Below are positions 1 through 8,028 of a stretch of 43,032 nt of DNA, piece by piece. The notes below the pieces were generated by a model, which did no database searches, was not told the DNA's origin, and saw nothing but the letters and a program-made list of their open reading frames with translations. Both the position numbers and the translations under genes were made by a program. Source of the stretch: Deltaproteobacteria bacterium (GTDB lineage Bacteria > Myxococcota > UBA727 > VGSZ01). Within the stretch, counting starts at the first letter, position 1; the number at the start of each line of letters is the position of its first letter. The DNA is taken from assembly GCA_020850995.1 (NCBI GenBank), contig JADZDP010000148.1:1-43032 (forward strand). The letters run 5' to 3'.

Positions 1-8
1 AGCTCGAC

Positions 9-848
9 ATGGTCGACGGGCAGGCCCTAGTGGCGCGCCTGAACGAGCTGTTCGCGTCGCCGGGCTACGCTCCGCCGCTCTTGCCGCCCGTGGCCGCGGA
101 GGTGATGGCGGCAGCGCGCGCCCCCGAGCTCGACACCGCCAAGGTGTGCTCCCTGCTCGAGCGCGACGCGCTCTTGGCCGCCATGGCGCTCAAGGTGGCG
201 CAATCACCCCTCTATGGCGGCGGTGCGCGCACCCTGCGCGAGGCGGTGGTGCGCTTGGGCGCGCGCGGCGTGTACGACGTGGTGCTCGAGGCGGCGCTGC
301 ACGCGCGCATCTTTCGTGCGCCCGGCTACGACGCGGTGATGGCCCGCCTGCGCACCCACAGCGTGGCGGTGGCACACGCTGCCCGAGCGCTCTGCCGCTA
401 CACCTCGCTCGACGCTGACCACGCGTTCTTGTGCGGCCTCTTGCACGACGTCGGCGTGGCCGTGGGCATCATCGCGGTGGCCGAGAAGCCCGCGCTCTTC
501 GGCAAGCCCTCGCGCGACGCGCTCGCCGTGGGGCTCGGCGAGGTGCACGAAGCGGCGTCGGGCGTGGTGGCGGCGGCGTGGCAGCTCGGCGCCGAGGTGC
601 GGCTGGTGGTGTCGCGCCATCACCACCCAATGATCGACGGCTTCGCGCACCCCATGATCGAGCTCTTGTCGCTGGCCGAGCGCGTGGCAGCCGAGGCGGG
701 TCACGCGCTCGATCCGCCCGACGCCGCCGCGCGCTTCGAGGTAGGCGATGCACGGGCCGAAGCCGAGGCGCGGCGGCATCTCGCTCTCGACGACAAGACC
801 TGGGAGCTGGCGCACGCCTCCGCGCTGCGCGCGCTGCAGGGGTTGTGA
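9..848 (+). CDS. HDOD-domain protein (possibly 5' truncated)
   Basis: A 279-residue protein that fits the HDOD family, the HD-related output domain found in many signalling proteins of delta-type proteobacteria. The fold begins near residue 15 and fills most of the chain. A run of small hydrophobic helices with an RLG motif near residue 82 is typical. The central segment keeps His117, His123 and an HD pair at 146-147 (LLHDVG), followed by a late RHHHP at about 205, so several HD-type ligands survive. HDOD proteins are usually taken to be non-catalytic signalling modules, and the target here is unknown. No receiver or other partner domain is fused. The ATG lies 8 bases from the window edge and the frame is open upstream, so the true start may be earlier. 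The next gene starts 34 bases downstream on the same strand. Confidence 0.75.
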   Translation: MVDGQALVARLNELFASPGYAPPLLPPVAAEVMAAARAPELDTAKVCSLLERDALLAAMALKVAQSPLYGGGARTLREAVVRLGARGVYDVVLEAALHARIFRAPGYDAVMARLRTHSVAVAHAARALCRYTSLDADHAFLCGLLHDVGVAVGIIAVAEKPALFGKPSRDALAVGLGEVHEAASGVVAAAWQLGAEVRLVVSRHHHPMIDGFAHPMIELLSLAERVAAEAGHALDPPDAAARFEVGDARAEAEARRHLALDDKTWELAHASALRALQGL

Positions 849-882
849 GCGGGACCACGCCATTCGGGTAGAGTCCCCGCGC

Positions 883-1890
883 ATGCACGTCCGCGTCGTC
901 GCGTCGTCGATCGCCCTCGCGTCCCTGGTGGCCTGTGCGCGCAGCGCCGAAGCACCGCGCGCGCGCGCCGAGTGGGCCATCGCCATCCACGGCGGGGCCG
1001 GCACCATCCCGCGCACCATGGATCCGGCACAGGTGGCCGCCTACGAGGAAGCGCTGCGCCGCGCGCTCGCCCTGGGCCGCGATGGGCTCAGCGCCGGCAA
1101 GGCCGCCGTCGACGTGGTGGAGGAGGTGGCGCGCCAGCTCGAGGACGAGCCGCTCTTCAACGCTGGCAAGGGCGCGGTGTTCACGCACGACGGCACCCAC
1201 GAGCTCGACGCATCGATCATGGACGGCAGCACCTTGGCGTGCGGCGCCGTGGCGGGCGTGAAGACCGTGCGCCACCCGATCTCGCTGGCGCGCCTGGTGA
1301 TGGACAAGACCAAGCACGTGCTGCTCGCCGGCGACGGCGCCGACCGCTTCGGCCGCGACATGGGGGTGGAGCTCGTTGACAACACGTGGTTCGACACGGA
1401 CCGGCGCCGTGAGCAGTGGCGCGACGCGCAGACCAAGGAGGCCGCCGTCGTCGACGCGGGCCCAACCGAGCCGGCCGACGCCGGCGTCAAGGGCACCATC
1501 GGCGTGGTGGCGCTCGATCGGCGGGGGCACCTGGCCGCCGCCACCTCGACGGGCGGCTTGACCAACAAGCGTTGGGGGCGGGTGGGCGACTCCCCGGTCG
1601 TCGGCGCGGGCACCTACGCCAACGATGCCACTGCGGCCATCTCCTGCACCGGCACTGGCGAGGAGTTCATCCGCCACGGCGTGGCCCGCACCGTGTCGTC
1701 GCGTATGGCGCTCTTGCACGAGGACGTGGAGGCGGCGGGGAAGGGCGCGCTCGCGCCGCTCAAGCCCGGTGACGGCGGCCTGATCGCGCTCGACGCCAAC
1801 GGGCGCATCGCCTTCGTGTTCTCGACCGAGGGCATGTACCGCGCCGCCGCGGATGCCGGCGGCCGCTTCGAGGTGGCGATCTGGCGCTGA
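883..1890 (+). CDS. Lipoprotein isoaspartyl peptidase / L-asparaginase (Ntn-hydrolase, family T2)
   Basis: A 335-residue member of the plant-type asparaginase / isoaspartyl dipeptidase family, which is made as a precursor and cleaves itself in front of a threonine. The expected nucleophile is Thr205 in GTIGVVALD, followed by the family signature TSTGG (221-225), GRVGDSP (232-238) and GAGTYA. The N-terminal IHGGAG motif is at 35-40. The first 18 residues form a lipoprotein signal ending LVAC (Cys18), so the enzyme is probably anchored outside the cytoplasm, whereas many family members are cytoplasmic. The linker before the cleavage site is Asp-Ala-Gly-Pro rich (about 190-201). The ATG at 883 is preferred over an upstream in-frame ATG at 748 because it begins the signal peptide and leaves no overlap with the HDOD gene. 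TAGAGT at 869-874 sits 8 bases before the start, with no Shine-Dalgarno, which suggests a leaderless message. Confidence 0.9.
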   Translation: MHVRVVASSIALASLVACARSAEAPRARAEWAIAIHGGAGTIPRTMDPAQVAAYEEALRRALALGRDGLSAGKAAVDVVEEVARQLEDEPLFNAGKGAVFTHDGTHELDASIMDGSTLACGAVAGVKTVRHPISLARLVMDKTKHVLLAGDGADRFGRDMGVELVDNTWFDTDRRREQWRDAQTKEAAVVDAGPTEPADAGVKGTIGVVALDRRGHLAAATSTGGLTNKRWGRVGDSPVVGAGTYANDATAAISCTGTGEEFIRHGVARTVSSRMALLHEDVEAAGKGALAPLKPGDGGLIALDANGRIAFVFSTEGMYRAAADAGGRFEVAIWR

Positions 1891-1921
1891 GCAAACGCGC
1901 GCGTCGCAGTATGGTGCCCCC

Positions 1922-3100
1922 GTGGCTCGCCATCGCGCCCTCTGCGTGCTCGCGCTTGCGCTCGGTTGCACCGAGCAGGCGAAGCCGCTCATCGAGGCGC
2001 CAGGGGCGCGCGCCGTGCTCGCGGGGGCCGACGCGGCCGCGGCGCTCGCGTGGGCGACGCGCGCCGGTGTGCCGGTGCCGCCCGGCGCGTCGCTGTTCGC
2101 CGCGGGGGCGCCGTGGGCGGCCAGCGTGCTGCCCCGGGGTGAGCTGGTCGTTGTCGTCGGCACGGGCGGGGACGCCGCGGTGGCGCTCGGCGCGGCCCTG
2201 ACGGGCACACCGGTGCTCGGCGAGGTACGTGCCATCGGCGGCGATGGCTCGAGCACCCTGGTGCGCCCTGATCATGGACGCGTGCTGTTGGCCCCCGGCG
2301 TCGCTGCTGAACGCACCACGGAGCTGGCGGCGATCCTCGAGGTCATGGCCACGGCCGCGCACCCGGTGGTGGTGAGCGCGCCGCGAGACGACGCGCTGCG
2401 CGTACGCGTGGCCGACGAGCTGCTGCCCCTCGGCACCGTGGAGCTGCGCGTCGAGGGATCCGCCGCGGGTGAGCTGGTGGTGCGCGCCACAGCACCACAC
2501 GCGGCCCCCGAGGTGGTGGCCGCACTCACGGCGCCCGCGCCGACCTGGGTGTGCGCGCTCGACGACGGCGCGCTCCTCGTGCTGGCAGTGCCGCCGCTTG
2601 GGCCCGCCTCGCTCGACGACGCCTTCGACGGCGCCATGGTGGTGGCGCTCTACCCGCGCGGCGATGAGCCCGCCAGCGACGACGACCCGCTGCCGCACGC
2701 CGCGCTCGTGGTGGCCGGCGTGCCGCGCAGCTCCGGCTCGATTGACGAGCTGCGCGCCCTGCTGCCCTCGTCGACGCGGGACGAGCGTGCGGGCGCGCGT
2801 CGCAGCCTCACCACCGAGACCGGACGCCGCGTGCAGGTGGTGGCCGACGAGCGCCTCCTCGCCGTCGGCTATGGCGCGGGCGCACCCGTCTCGCGCATCG
2901 ACCCACACACGCCGTGCCCCTCGGCCGCCCGCCCCCTCGTGGCCGGGGATCTGGCGGCGGCGGCGCGCGCGCTGCCCGGCCTGCTGCCGCGCGAGCTCGG
3001 CCTGGCGGACCATGTGCCGGTCGTCGCGCGTGTCGCGCTCGACGGCGGCACGCTCTCGCTCGAGCTGCGTGCCCGATTGCCCGCGGCTGTGCCATTCTGA
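1922..3100 (+). CDS. Hypothetical lipoprotein upstream of a Ser/Thr kinase
   Basis: A 392-residue protein that I do not recognise. The GTG start at 1922 gives a short signal peptide, VARHRALCVLALALGC, with a lipobox ending LGC. Starting upstream at 1853 would overlap the preceding gene and bury the signal. The rest is Ala/Val/Leu/Asp-rich with alternating strand-like segments and no transmembrane helix. It has no convincing enzymatic motif and could be a two-domain periplasmic beta protein. TATGGT (1910-1915) lies 6 bases before the GTG, with CTGAGC 17 bases further up, a leaderless promoter geometry. The stop is 19 bases from the kinase start, so the two are probably cotranscribed. A role as the kinase's extracytoplasmic partner is only an inference from position, because the kinase itself has no membrane segment. 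Confidence 0.75.
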   Translation: MARHRALCVLALALGCTEQAKPLIEAPGARAVLAGADAAAALAWATRAGVPVPPGASLFAAGAPWAASVLPRGELVVVVGTGGDAAVALGAALTGTPVLGEVRAIGGDGSSTLVRPDHGRVLLAPGVAAERTTELAAILEVMATAAHPVVVSAPRDDALRVRVADELLPLGTVELRVEGSAAGELVVRATAPHAAPEVVAALTAPAPTWVCALDDGALLVLAVPPLGPASLDDAFDGAMVVALYPRGDEPASDDDPLPHAALVVAGVPRSSGSIDELRALLPSSTRDERAGARRSLTTETGRRVQVVADERLLAVGYGAGAPVSRIDPHTPCPSAARPLVAGDLAAAARALPGLLPRELGLADHVPVVARVALDGGTLSLELRARLPAAVPF

Positions 3101-3119
3101 GGTCGGCCGCGCGCCGCCA

Positions 3120-4073
3120 ATGTCCACCCGCATCGGCACCTGGGAGCTCATCGACCACTTCGCCACCGGCGGCGTGGCCGAGATCTATCGGGCGCGCGAC
3201 ACGAGCTCCGGTGAGGTCGTGATCATCAAGCGCATCCGGCCGGACCTCGAGTTCGATCCCGAGAAGCACGCAGGCTTCTACCGCGAGCTGCAGCTGGCGC
3301 TGTTGTGCACGCACAAGAACCTCATCCGCGGCATCGCGAAGGGGACGCAGAACGGCGCTGACTACGGCGTGCTCGAGTACGTCGACGGCCCCGATCTCGG
3401 CGCCGTGCTCTCGCGCGCCACGGCGGCGCGCATCGCCATCGAGCCGAGCATCGCCACGTGGGTGGTGGGCGAGGTGCTCGACGGCATCGACTTCGCGTAC
3501 CGCCTCACCGACGGCACCGGCCGCGAGCTCGGCCTCGTCCACCGCGATCTCACGCCGAAGAACATCTTCGTGCGCTACGACGGGCAGGTGCGCGTGGGCG
3601 ACTTCGGCTCGTCCTTGGCGAGCAAGCAGGAGCCCGCGGACGTCGTGGTGGGCACGCCGGGCTACTTGAGCCCCGAGCAAGCGCTGCTGCAGCCCCTCGA
3701 CCATCGCAGCGACGTGTACGCCGCGGGGCTCTTGTTGCAGGAGCTGGTCACCGGCTTGCCCGCGTTCGATCTCAGCGGCGGCAAGTGGAGCGCGAAGAAG
3801 AGCGACGCCGCGCTCCTCAAGGCCCACCAGCGCAACCAGCGGCGCCCGCTGCCCACGTCGGTACCCGAGGATCTGCGCATGGTGATCGAGATTGCGACGG
3901 CGCTCGACCCGGCCGACCGCTACCAGAGCGCGCGCGAGATGAAGCGCGGTCTGGCGCGCACCGACTCCCCGCCGCGCGCAGAGAGCGCCGACGAGCTCTC
4001 GACGTTGGTGCGCCGCTTGTTCGCCGCCGAGCTGCGCGCGTCGCGCATCCCGGGGCTGGCGAGCTACGCATGA
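3120..4073 (+). CDS. Ser/Thr protein kinase (Hanks type), cytoplasmic
   Basis: A 317-residue protein that is essentially a kinase domain alone. Its glycine loop is FATGGVAEIY (14-23), with ATP-binding Lys37 in IIKR, a helix-C Glu at 56, catalytic HRDLTPKN (141-148), DFG (161-163) and the activation-segment end GTPGYLSPE (178-186). All catalytic residues are present, so activity is expected. The C-terminal 60 residues are helical with no transmembrane helix, so unlike PknB-type kinases it is not a membrane receptor. The ATG at 3120 places the glycine loop at the usual distance; the open frame upstream lies inside the lipoprotein gene. The stop overlaps the next start (ATGA at 4070-4073), so translation is coupled to the small exported protein that follows. 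Substrates are unknown. Confidence 0.9.
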   Translation: MSTRIGTWELIDHFATGGVAEIYRARDTSSGEVVIIKRIRPDLEFDPEKHAGFYRELQLALLCTHKNLIRGIAKGTQNGADYGVLEYVDGPDLGAVLSRATAARIAIEPSIATWVVGEVLDGIDFAYRLTDGTGRELGLVHRDLTPKNIFVRYDGQVRVGDFGSSLASKQEPADVVVGTPGYLSPEQALLQPLDHRSDVYAAGLLLQELVTGLPAFDLSGGKWSAKKSDAALLKAHQRNQRRPLPTSVPEDLRMVIEIATALDPADRYQSAREMKRGLARTDSPPRAESADELSTLVRRLFAAELRASRIPGLASYA

Positions 4074-4585
4074 GCCCGCTCATGCTCGCCCTGGCGCTCG
4101 CGGCTGCGCCCGACGGGTCGCCGTCGATCATTGCGCTCACCGTGGAGGGCGACGTGCGCGTCGAGCTGAGCGTGGGTGCGGCGCGCGCGCCCGAAGTGAT
4201 CGGCGCCGACGTCGAGGTGCGCGGCCCGAGCGCGGGCACGTTGATCGTGCTCGCGCCGGCGCGCGCGCGCGCATCGCGCCCGGTGGTGCGCGTGCGCGTC
4301 GAGGGGCCCGCGCTGGCCGTGACGCTGGCGCGGGGCGCGCAACTGCAGGCGGCGCCCGGCCGGCTCGACGCGCTCAGGCTCGAGGTGCGTCACACCTCCC
4401 GCGCCGACACGACCGCGATCGCGGCCAAGGCGCTGGATCTCACGGTGAGCGAGGCGGGGCGCGTGCGTGCCCGTGGCGAGGTCGTGACGGTGCGCGCCGA
4501 GCGCAGCGCTCAGGTGACGCTGGTAGGGAAGCCCAAGAAGCTCGCGCAAGACGTGCGCGACGCCGCCCGCCTCACCGTGGAGTAG
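4070..4585 (+). CDS. Small exported beta-repeat protein (GIN/DUF2807-like adhesin head)
   Basis: A 171-residue protein starting with a short hydrophobic segment (MSPLMLALALAAA) that could be a signal peptide, followed by regular short beta strands. These are the repeated V-x-V-x patterns with Gly/Ala turns, including runs such as VRVELSVG, VEVRG, VVRVRVEG, LDLTVSEAGRVRARG and VTVRAER. This pattern resembles the right-handed beta-helix of the putative auto-transporter adhesin head (GIN/DUF2807) family. The similarity is by pattern only and I am moderately unsure. It overlaps the kinase stop by 4 bases and is probably part of its operon. It converges with the next gene, leaving 3 bases between stops; a short hairpin (4586-4599) lies over that junction. 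Confidence 0.6.
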   Translation: MSPLMLALALAAAPDGSPSIIALTVEGDVRVELSVGAARAPEVIGADVEVRGPSAGTLIVLAPARARASRPVVRVRVEGPALAVTLARGAQLQAAPGRLDALRLEVRHTSRADTTAIAAKALDLTVSEAGRVRARGEVVTVRAERSAQVTLVGKPKKLAQDVRDAARLTVE

Positions 4586-4588
4586 CGC

Positions 4589-5749
4589 TCACTTGAGCGA
4601 TGCGAGGGTGGCGGTGCCGAGGGGCCGGCCGCCGACCACGCGGCCCATGAGCGAGAGCGCCATGTGGATGGCCAGCGACTCGCGCGCGGCCTGGTCGGTA
4701 GCCGCCAGCGCGCTCAAGACGGCGCTGCCCGCGGTGATATCGAGGTTCCACGCGAGCTCGACGTCGGTGCCGCCGGCGACCGGGCGCACCTTCCAGGTCC
4801 ACTGTCCGGCGTTGGCGGGCACGTCACCGCCGGTGACGCGCTCGGTGACGACGAGCGTCTCGCTCTGCGGATCGTGCGAGGAGGCCGTGGTGGTGCTCCA
4901 CGCCACCCGCCCGCCAAAGGCAGCGATGTCATACGCGACAGTGGCGCCCTGGACCTTGGCGTTGCGGATGACCTCGACCCTATCGGAGTAGCGCGCGCGA
5001 TCCTCGATGGCGGCGCGCACCTGCGCGACGGGCAATGCGACCACGCGTCGGGCGACCATGACGGGGAAGCGGCCCTGCTCGCGCACCACACGCAGCGCCG
5101 TGCCGTGGCGCGCGAGGTCCGCGAAGGTGCGATCATCCGCTGGCGTCAGCGCCGGCGCGCGCGAGCGCTCGGGCTTTGCGAAGCCGCGCACCGATGAGAG
5201 CCCGGCGGCAATGTTGGCGGCGTCCACGGCGCTGGCCTCGAGGGCGCGCACCACCGCCACCCAGCCGCTCGCCTTGCCCGGGGTCTCGAGCAAGCTGTAG
5301 CTGACGGCGCAGCCGTGGTTCACGTCGCGCAGGGTGTAGATGAACTGTGCGCCGGTCTCGAGGTCGTCGTAGATGACACGGTCGACCGCCGCCCTGCGCA
5401 CGTGGCCTGGGACGCGCGGCGCGAACACGACGTTGAGCTCGAGCTCGTAGCTGATGCCCGCGTCGCTCTTCTCGAGGATCCGCGCCCGACGGACGTTGAA
5501 GCGCGAGGGGTAGCTCTCGATGTCGAGCATGCTGCGAGCGACCTCGCCGCAGCTCTCGCTCGCGCGCGTGACGATGACGGCGTTGAACGGTTGGCGATCG
5601 TGCTCGGGGAGCAGCGCGACCTCGCCGGCCGCAGTGAGCGGCAGGACCTCTGCGAGGCGCACCGCGTCGGGGATGCGGGCGCGCTCCGGGGCGGCCGTGG
5701 CGGCGTCGAGGACGAGGAGCAAGGCGAGCGGCGACAGGAGCACTCGCAC
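4589..5749 (-). CDS. Exported protein with two SRPBCC/START-like domains
   Basis: A 386-residue protein with an N-terminal signal peptide (RVLLSPLALLLVLDAATAA) followed by two halves of similar design, roughly residues 45-195 and 215-380. Each half has alternating strands around a pattern of the type V-x-R-x-D-x-x-Y-x-x-R-x-x-V (IEDRARYSDRVEVI in the second half), strand-rich middles and a long C-terminal helix, as in polyketide-cyclase/START lipid-binding folds. I infer a tandem of SRPBCC domains that could bind a hydrophobic ligand in the periplasm; no ligand can be named. The start is GTG at 5749, or the in-frame GTG two codons later at 5743. TACGAT (complement of 5752-5757) lies 8 bases before the latter. 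It converges with the kinase-linked gene at its 3' end. Confidence 0.65.
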   Translation of the reverse strand: MRVLLSPLALLLVLDAATAAPERARIPDAVRLAEVLPLTAAGEVALLPEHDRQPFNAVIVTRASESCGEVARSMLDIESYPSRFNVRRARILEKSDAGISYELELNVVFAPRVPGHVRRAAVDRVIYDDLETGAQFIYTLRDVNHGCAVSYSLLETPGKASGWVAVVRALEASAVDAANIAAGLSSVRGFAKPERSRAPALTPADDRTFADLARHGTALRVVREQGRFPVMVARRVVALPVAQVRAAIEDRARYSDRVEVIRNAKVQGATVAYDIAAFGGRVAWSTTTASSHDPQSETLVVTERVTGGDVPANAGQWTWKVRPVAGGTDVELAWNLDITAGSAVLSALAATDQAARESLAIHMALSLMGRVVGGRPLGTATLASLK

Positions 5750-5882
5750 TCATCGTAGGGCGCTGGCGTGGGCGCGAAAATGCGCACCGCGGCGAAGCCA
5801 CTCGGGCGATCACCCGAGCCTGGCGTCGTCGAGCAACGACGGCTCGCTAAGCGCCCGAACTCATGGCTCTTCGTCGAGACCC

Positions 5883-7055
5883 TCAGCGCACGTCGAGGGC
5901 GTAGGTACCCTGGGCGCCCCGGTAGCCGATGACGCGGATCACGACGGTGCCCGTGGCTTCGAGGCTGATCTCCTCGAGGTCGGTGGTGCCAATGCTGCGC
6001 GCCAACACCGCGCCCCCCTCGTCGAGCAGGTAGAGGTCGAGGTCGCCCGCGCGGTGCGAGAACGCCAGGCGCACGGTGCGCGCGCCCGGCGCGGTGAAAC
6101 GAAAGTGGTCGGTGTCGGTGGCGTCGATGCGCGCGTCCACCGACGCGAAGGGCAGCTGCACGGCGGTGGCGTCGGCGAGCAGATCGTTCGGCTCGTAGCC
6201 GTCGGCGACCACGGGCGCGGGCGTGCCTTGATCCGCGGGGGCGCGCGCGCCCAGCGTGATGCCGGGGTAGCGCGCCGTGATGACCGGCAGGATGGCGCTC
6301 ATGGGCACCGCGCGGTTCTCGCTGCCGCGGCCGCTGCCGTTGTTGCCGAGCCCCACGTGATGCAGGCCGATGACCGTGTGGGTCACGCGCGAGAACAGCG
6401 GGCTGCCCGAGCTGCCGCCGAGCGTGTCGGCGTCGTGACCGATCTCGCTCATCGTCGACGTGACCTGACCTGGCGAGTACTTCTTGGTGGGAGCGCACTC
6501 GGGCGCGCTGTAGTAGTCGCAGTTTTGGTGGATGACGTAGATGCCCGCGCTCCTCGACGGGTTGGCGGCCTCCAGCGCGAGCACGCCGAGGGCATCGCCC
6601 GGGCGCGAGGGGCAGCGCAGCAGCGCGAAGTCGAGCGTGGCGTCGTTGCCGAGGAATTCCGAGCAGTCGGTGCCGGGATCGTTGGCGGGGCCACCCTGCT
6701 CGTACTGAAAGAGCGCCCGCACGCCTGCCGCCGCCTCGGCGCTCGGGATGCAGTGGTGGTTCGTCATCACCACGTCAGGGGCGATCAGGAAGCCGGTGCA
6801 GCGCGAGCTCTGGGCCGGGATCGACAGGTACGCCACTGCCCGGCTGACTGCGCGCTCTGCCGAGCCTTCCGGGAGCGTGGCCGCCTCCTGCCAATCGATG
6901 CCACCGACGATGACGGCCGCGTCGTCGGGCGCGCCTTCGACCTCGGGGCCCTCGGGTTCCACCGCTTGCCCGCACGCGTTCAGTGTGAGCACCGCGACGC
7001 CTGCGAGCGCGGTCGCGCTGGCGAGCTTCGTGAGCGGATGATGCGGTGCAGACAT
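5883..7055 (-). CDS. Trypsin-like serine protease lipoprotein with C-terminal PPC domain
   Basis: A 390-residue secreted protease. The signal peptide ends LNAC (Cys28), a lipobox. The chymotrypsin-fold domain carries TNHHC (catalytic His101), LDFALL (Asp142) and GGSSGSP (catalytic Ser216), so the triad is complete. From about residue 280 a bacterial pre-peptidase C-terminal (PPC) domain follows, with the typical opening YEPNDLLADATAV and the core DTDHFRFTAPG, ending in Tyr-Ala-Leu-Asp-Val. Six or more cysteines in the protease half suggest disulfides and an extracytoplasmic location. GAGG (complement of 7061-7064) is 5 bases before the ATG, so this gene is Shine-Dalgarno led, unlike many neighbours. 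It diverges from the gene at 7303 across a 247-base intergenic region. Confidence 0.88.
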   Translation of the reverse strand: MSAPHHPLTKLASATALAGVAVLTLNACGQAVEPEGPEVEGAPDDAAVIVGGIDWQEAATLPEGSAERAVSRAVAYLSIPAQSSRCTGFLIAPDVVMTNHHCIPSAEAAAGVRALFQYEQGGPANDPGTDCSEFLGNDATLDFALLRCPSRPGDALGVLALEAANPSRSAGIYVIHQNCDYYSAPECAPTKKYSPGQVTSTMSEIGHDADTLGGSSGSPLFSRVTHTVIGLHHVGLGNNGSGRGSENRAVPMSAILPVITARYPGITLGARAPADQGTPAPVVADGYEPNDLLADATAVQLPFASVDARIDATDTDHFRFTAPGARTVRLAFSHRAGDLDLYLLDEGGAVLARSIGTTDLEEISLEATGTVVIRVIGYRGAQGTYALDVR

Positions 7056-7302
7056 GGTGACCTCGTGGCTGTCGTGTGCCCGCCATCACAGCGCGCTCGA
7101 CGTCACGCACGCCTCGGCGCTCGCGTCGATGGGAGAGGCGGTGCCAGCGTGCGTGGCGGTGGGAGCGGTCAGCACGCAGGCGCACCACCAGGAGCGTGCA
7201 CAATCGGGCAGTTAGCGCTGCTCGCCGGTTTGCGCCGCGGGCGAGCGACACCTACAGCGCCGCATCCGCGCTCGGGAGGACCCAGCCGTAGTAGAGAGTC
7301 CC
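7056..7302. other. Divergent intergenic region
   Basis: This spacer lies between the divergently transcribed protease (-) and the DUF1015-like gene (+). It must hold both promoters. On the plus side TAGTAG/TAGAGA (7289-7297) lies 5-8 bases before the ATG at 7303, but I see no good upstream -35 box. I see no RNA gene, repeat or conserved-looking small frame. Confidence 0.4.
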
Positions 7303-8028
7303 ATGGTCTCGCCGCGCCCCTTCCGGGCCCTCCGCTTTCTGGCCTCCCGTATCGACCTGCGGCGCGCCCTTGGATCGCAGCAGGACGATCCGCGCCACGC
7401 CGCGCGCCTGCTCGACGCTCGCGTGGCACCGGGCGACGGCGCCCACGGCGCGGCGCGGCGCGCGCGCTTCCGCGTGGCCGACTGGCGGCGCGCTGGCATC
7501 GTGGCGCGCGATCGCGATCCCGCGCTGACGTTGATCAAACGCAGCGACGCGACTGGCGAGGCGCTGGGGCTCTTTTGCGCGTTGCCCGCGAGCGCCTTCG
7601 CCGGCACCGATCCCCCGCACGACACCGCGCTCGAGGAGTGGCTCGACCAGACGCTGCTGGCGGTGGAGCCGGTGGTGGCGTCGTTCACCTGCGACGCGCG
7701 CGCGCGACGCGCCCTCGACAACGCCGCAGATCGCGAGGCCGACGCCGCGTGGACCGACCGCGACGCAACCTTCGAGCTCTGGGTCATCGACGACGAGGCC
7801 ACCGCCGCGCGGCTCGCCGCCATGATCGGCGGCAGCGCGCTCGAGCTGCGCGTCGGCGCGGAGCTGCTCGCCACCCACGCGGCGTTCGCGGCGCGTCGCG
7901 GGCAGGCACACGACGACGACGCACCTCCGGCAGCGTCCTTCGCCCTCTGCTTTTTGCACCCCGCCGACACCGCGTGGCCGAGCGTGCCCCGCGGCGCGGC
8001 CATGCTGCCGCTCGCCGGCACGCTCTGA
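7303..8028 (+). CDS. Short, degenerate DUF1015-like protein
   Basis: A 241-residue protein whose pattern recalls the DUF1015 family (usually about 400 residues). It has an initial PFRALRF, a central LTLIKRSDATGEALGLFCALP where the family has a YxYxQ/R-x-G segment, a block ending PVVASF where the family has a short P-I-F motif, then a D-x-x-FELWVIDDE where the family has a HRLWVVSD-like segment, and a late ASFALCFLHPADTAW. The family's hallmark IADGHHR is absent: the corresponding stretch reads LELRVGAELLATHAAFA. The protein is also about 160 residues shorter, lacking the C-terminal part. I therefore call it a reduced homologue with low to moderate confidence. Its stop overlaps the start of the DHH-like gene (TGATG at 8026-8030), so the two are translationally coupled. 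Confidence 0.5.
   Translation: MVSPRPFRALRFLASRIDLRRALGSQQDDPRHAARLLDARVAPGDGAHGAARRARFRVADWRRAGIVARDRDPALTLIKRSDATGEALGLFCALPASAFAGTDPPHDTALEEWLDQTLLAVEPVVASFTCDARARRALDNAADREADAAWTDRDATFELWVIDDEATAARLAAMIGGSALELRVGAELLATHAAFAARRGQAHDDDAPPAASFALCFLHPADTAWPSVPRGAAMLPLAGTL

Noticed and set aside
469..2256. Very long open frame on the minus strand opposite the first genes (and similar ones such as 1760-3166 minus and 9001-9661 minus in another frame)
   Set aside because: These are shadows of real genes caused by GC-rich third positions. Their translations are Arg/Ala/Gly/His-rich with no domains and they overlap well-supported genes.
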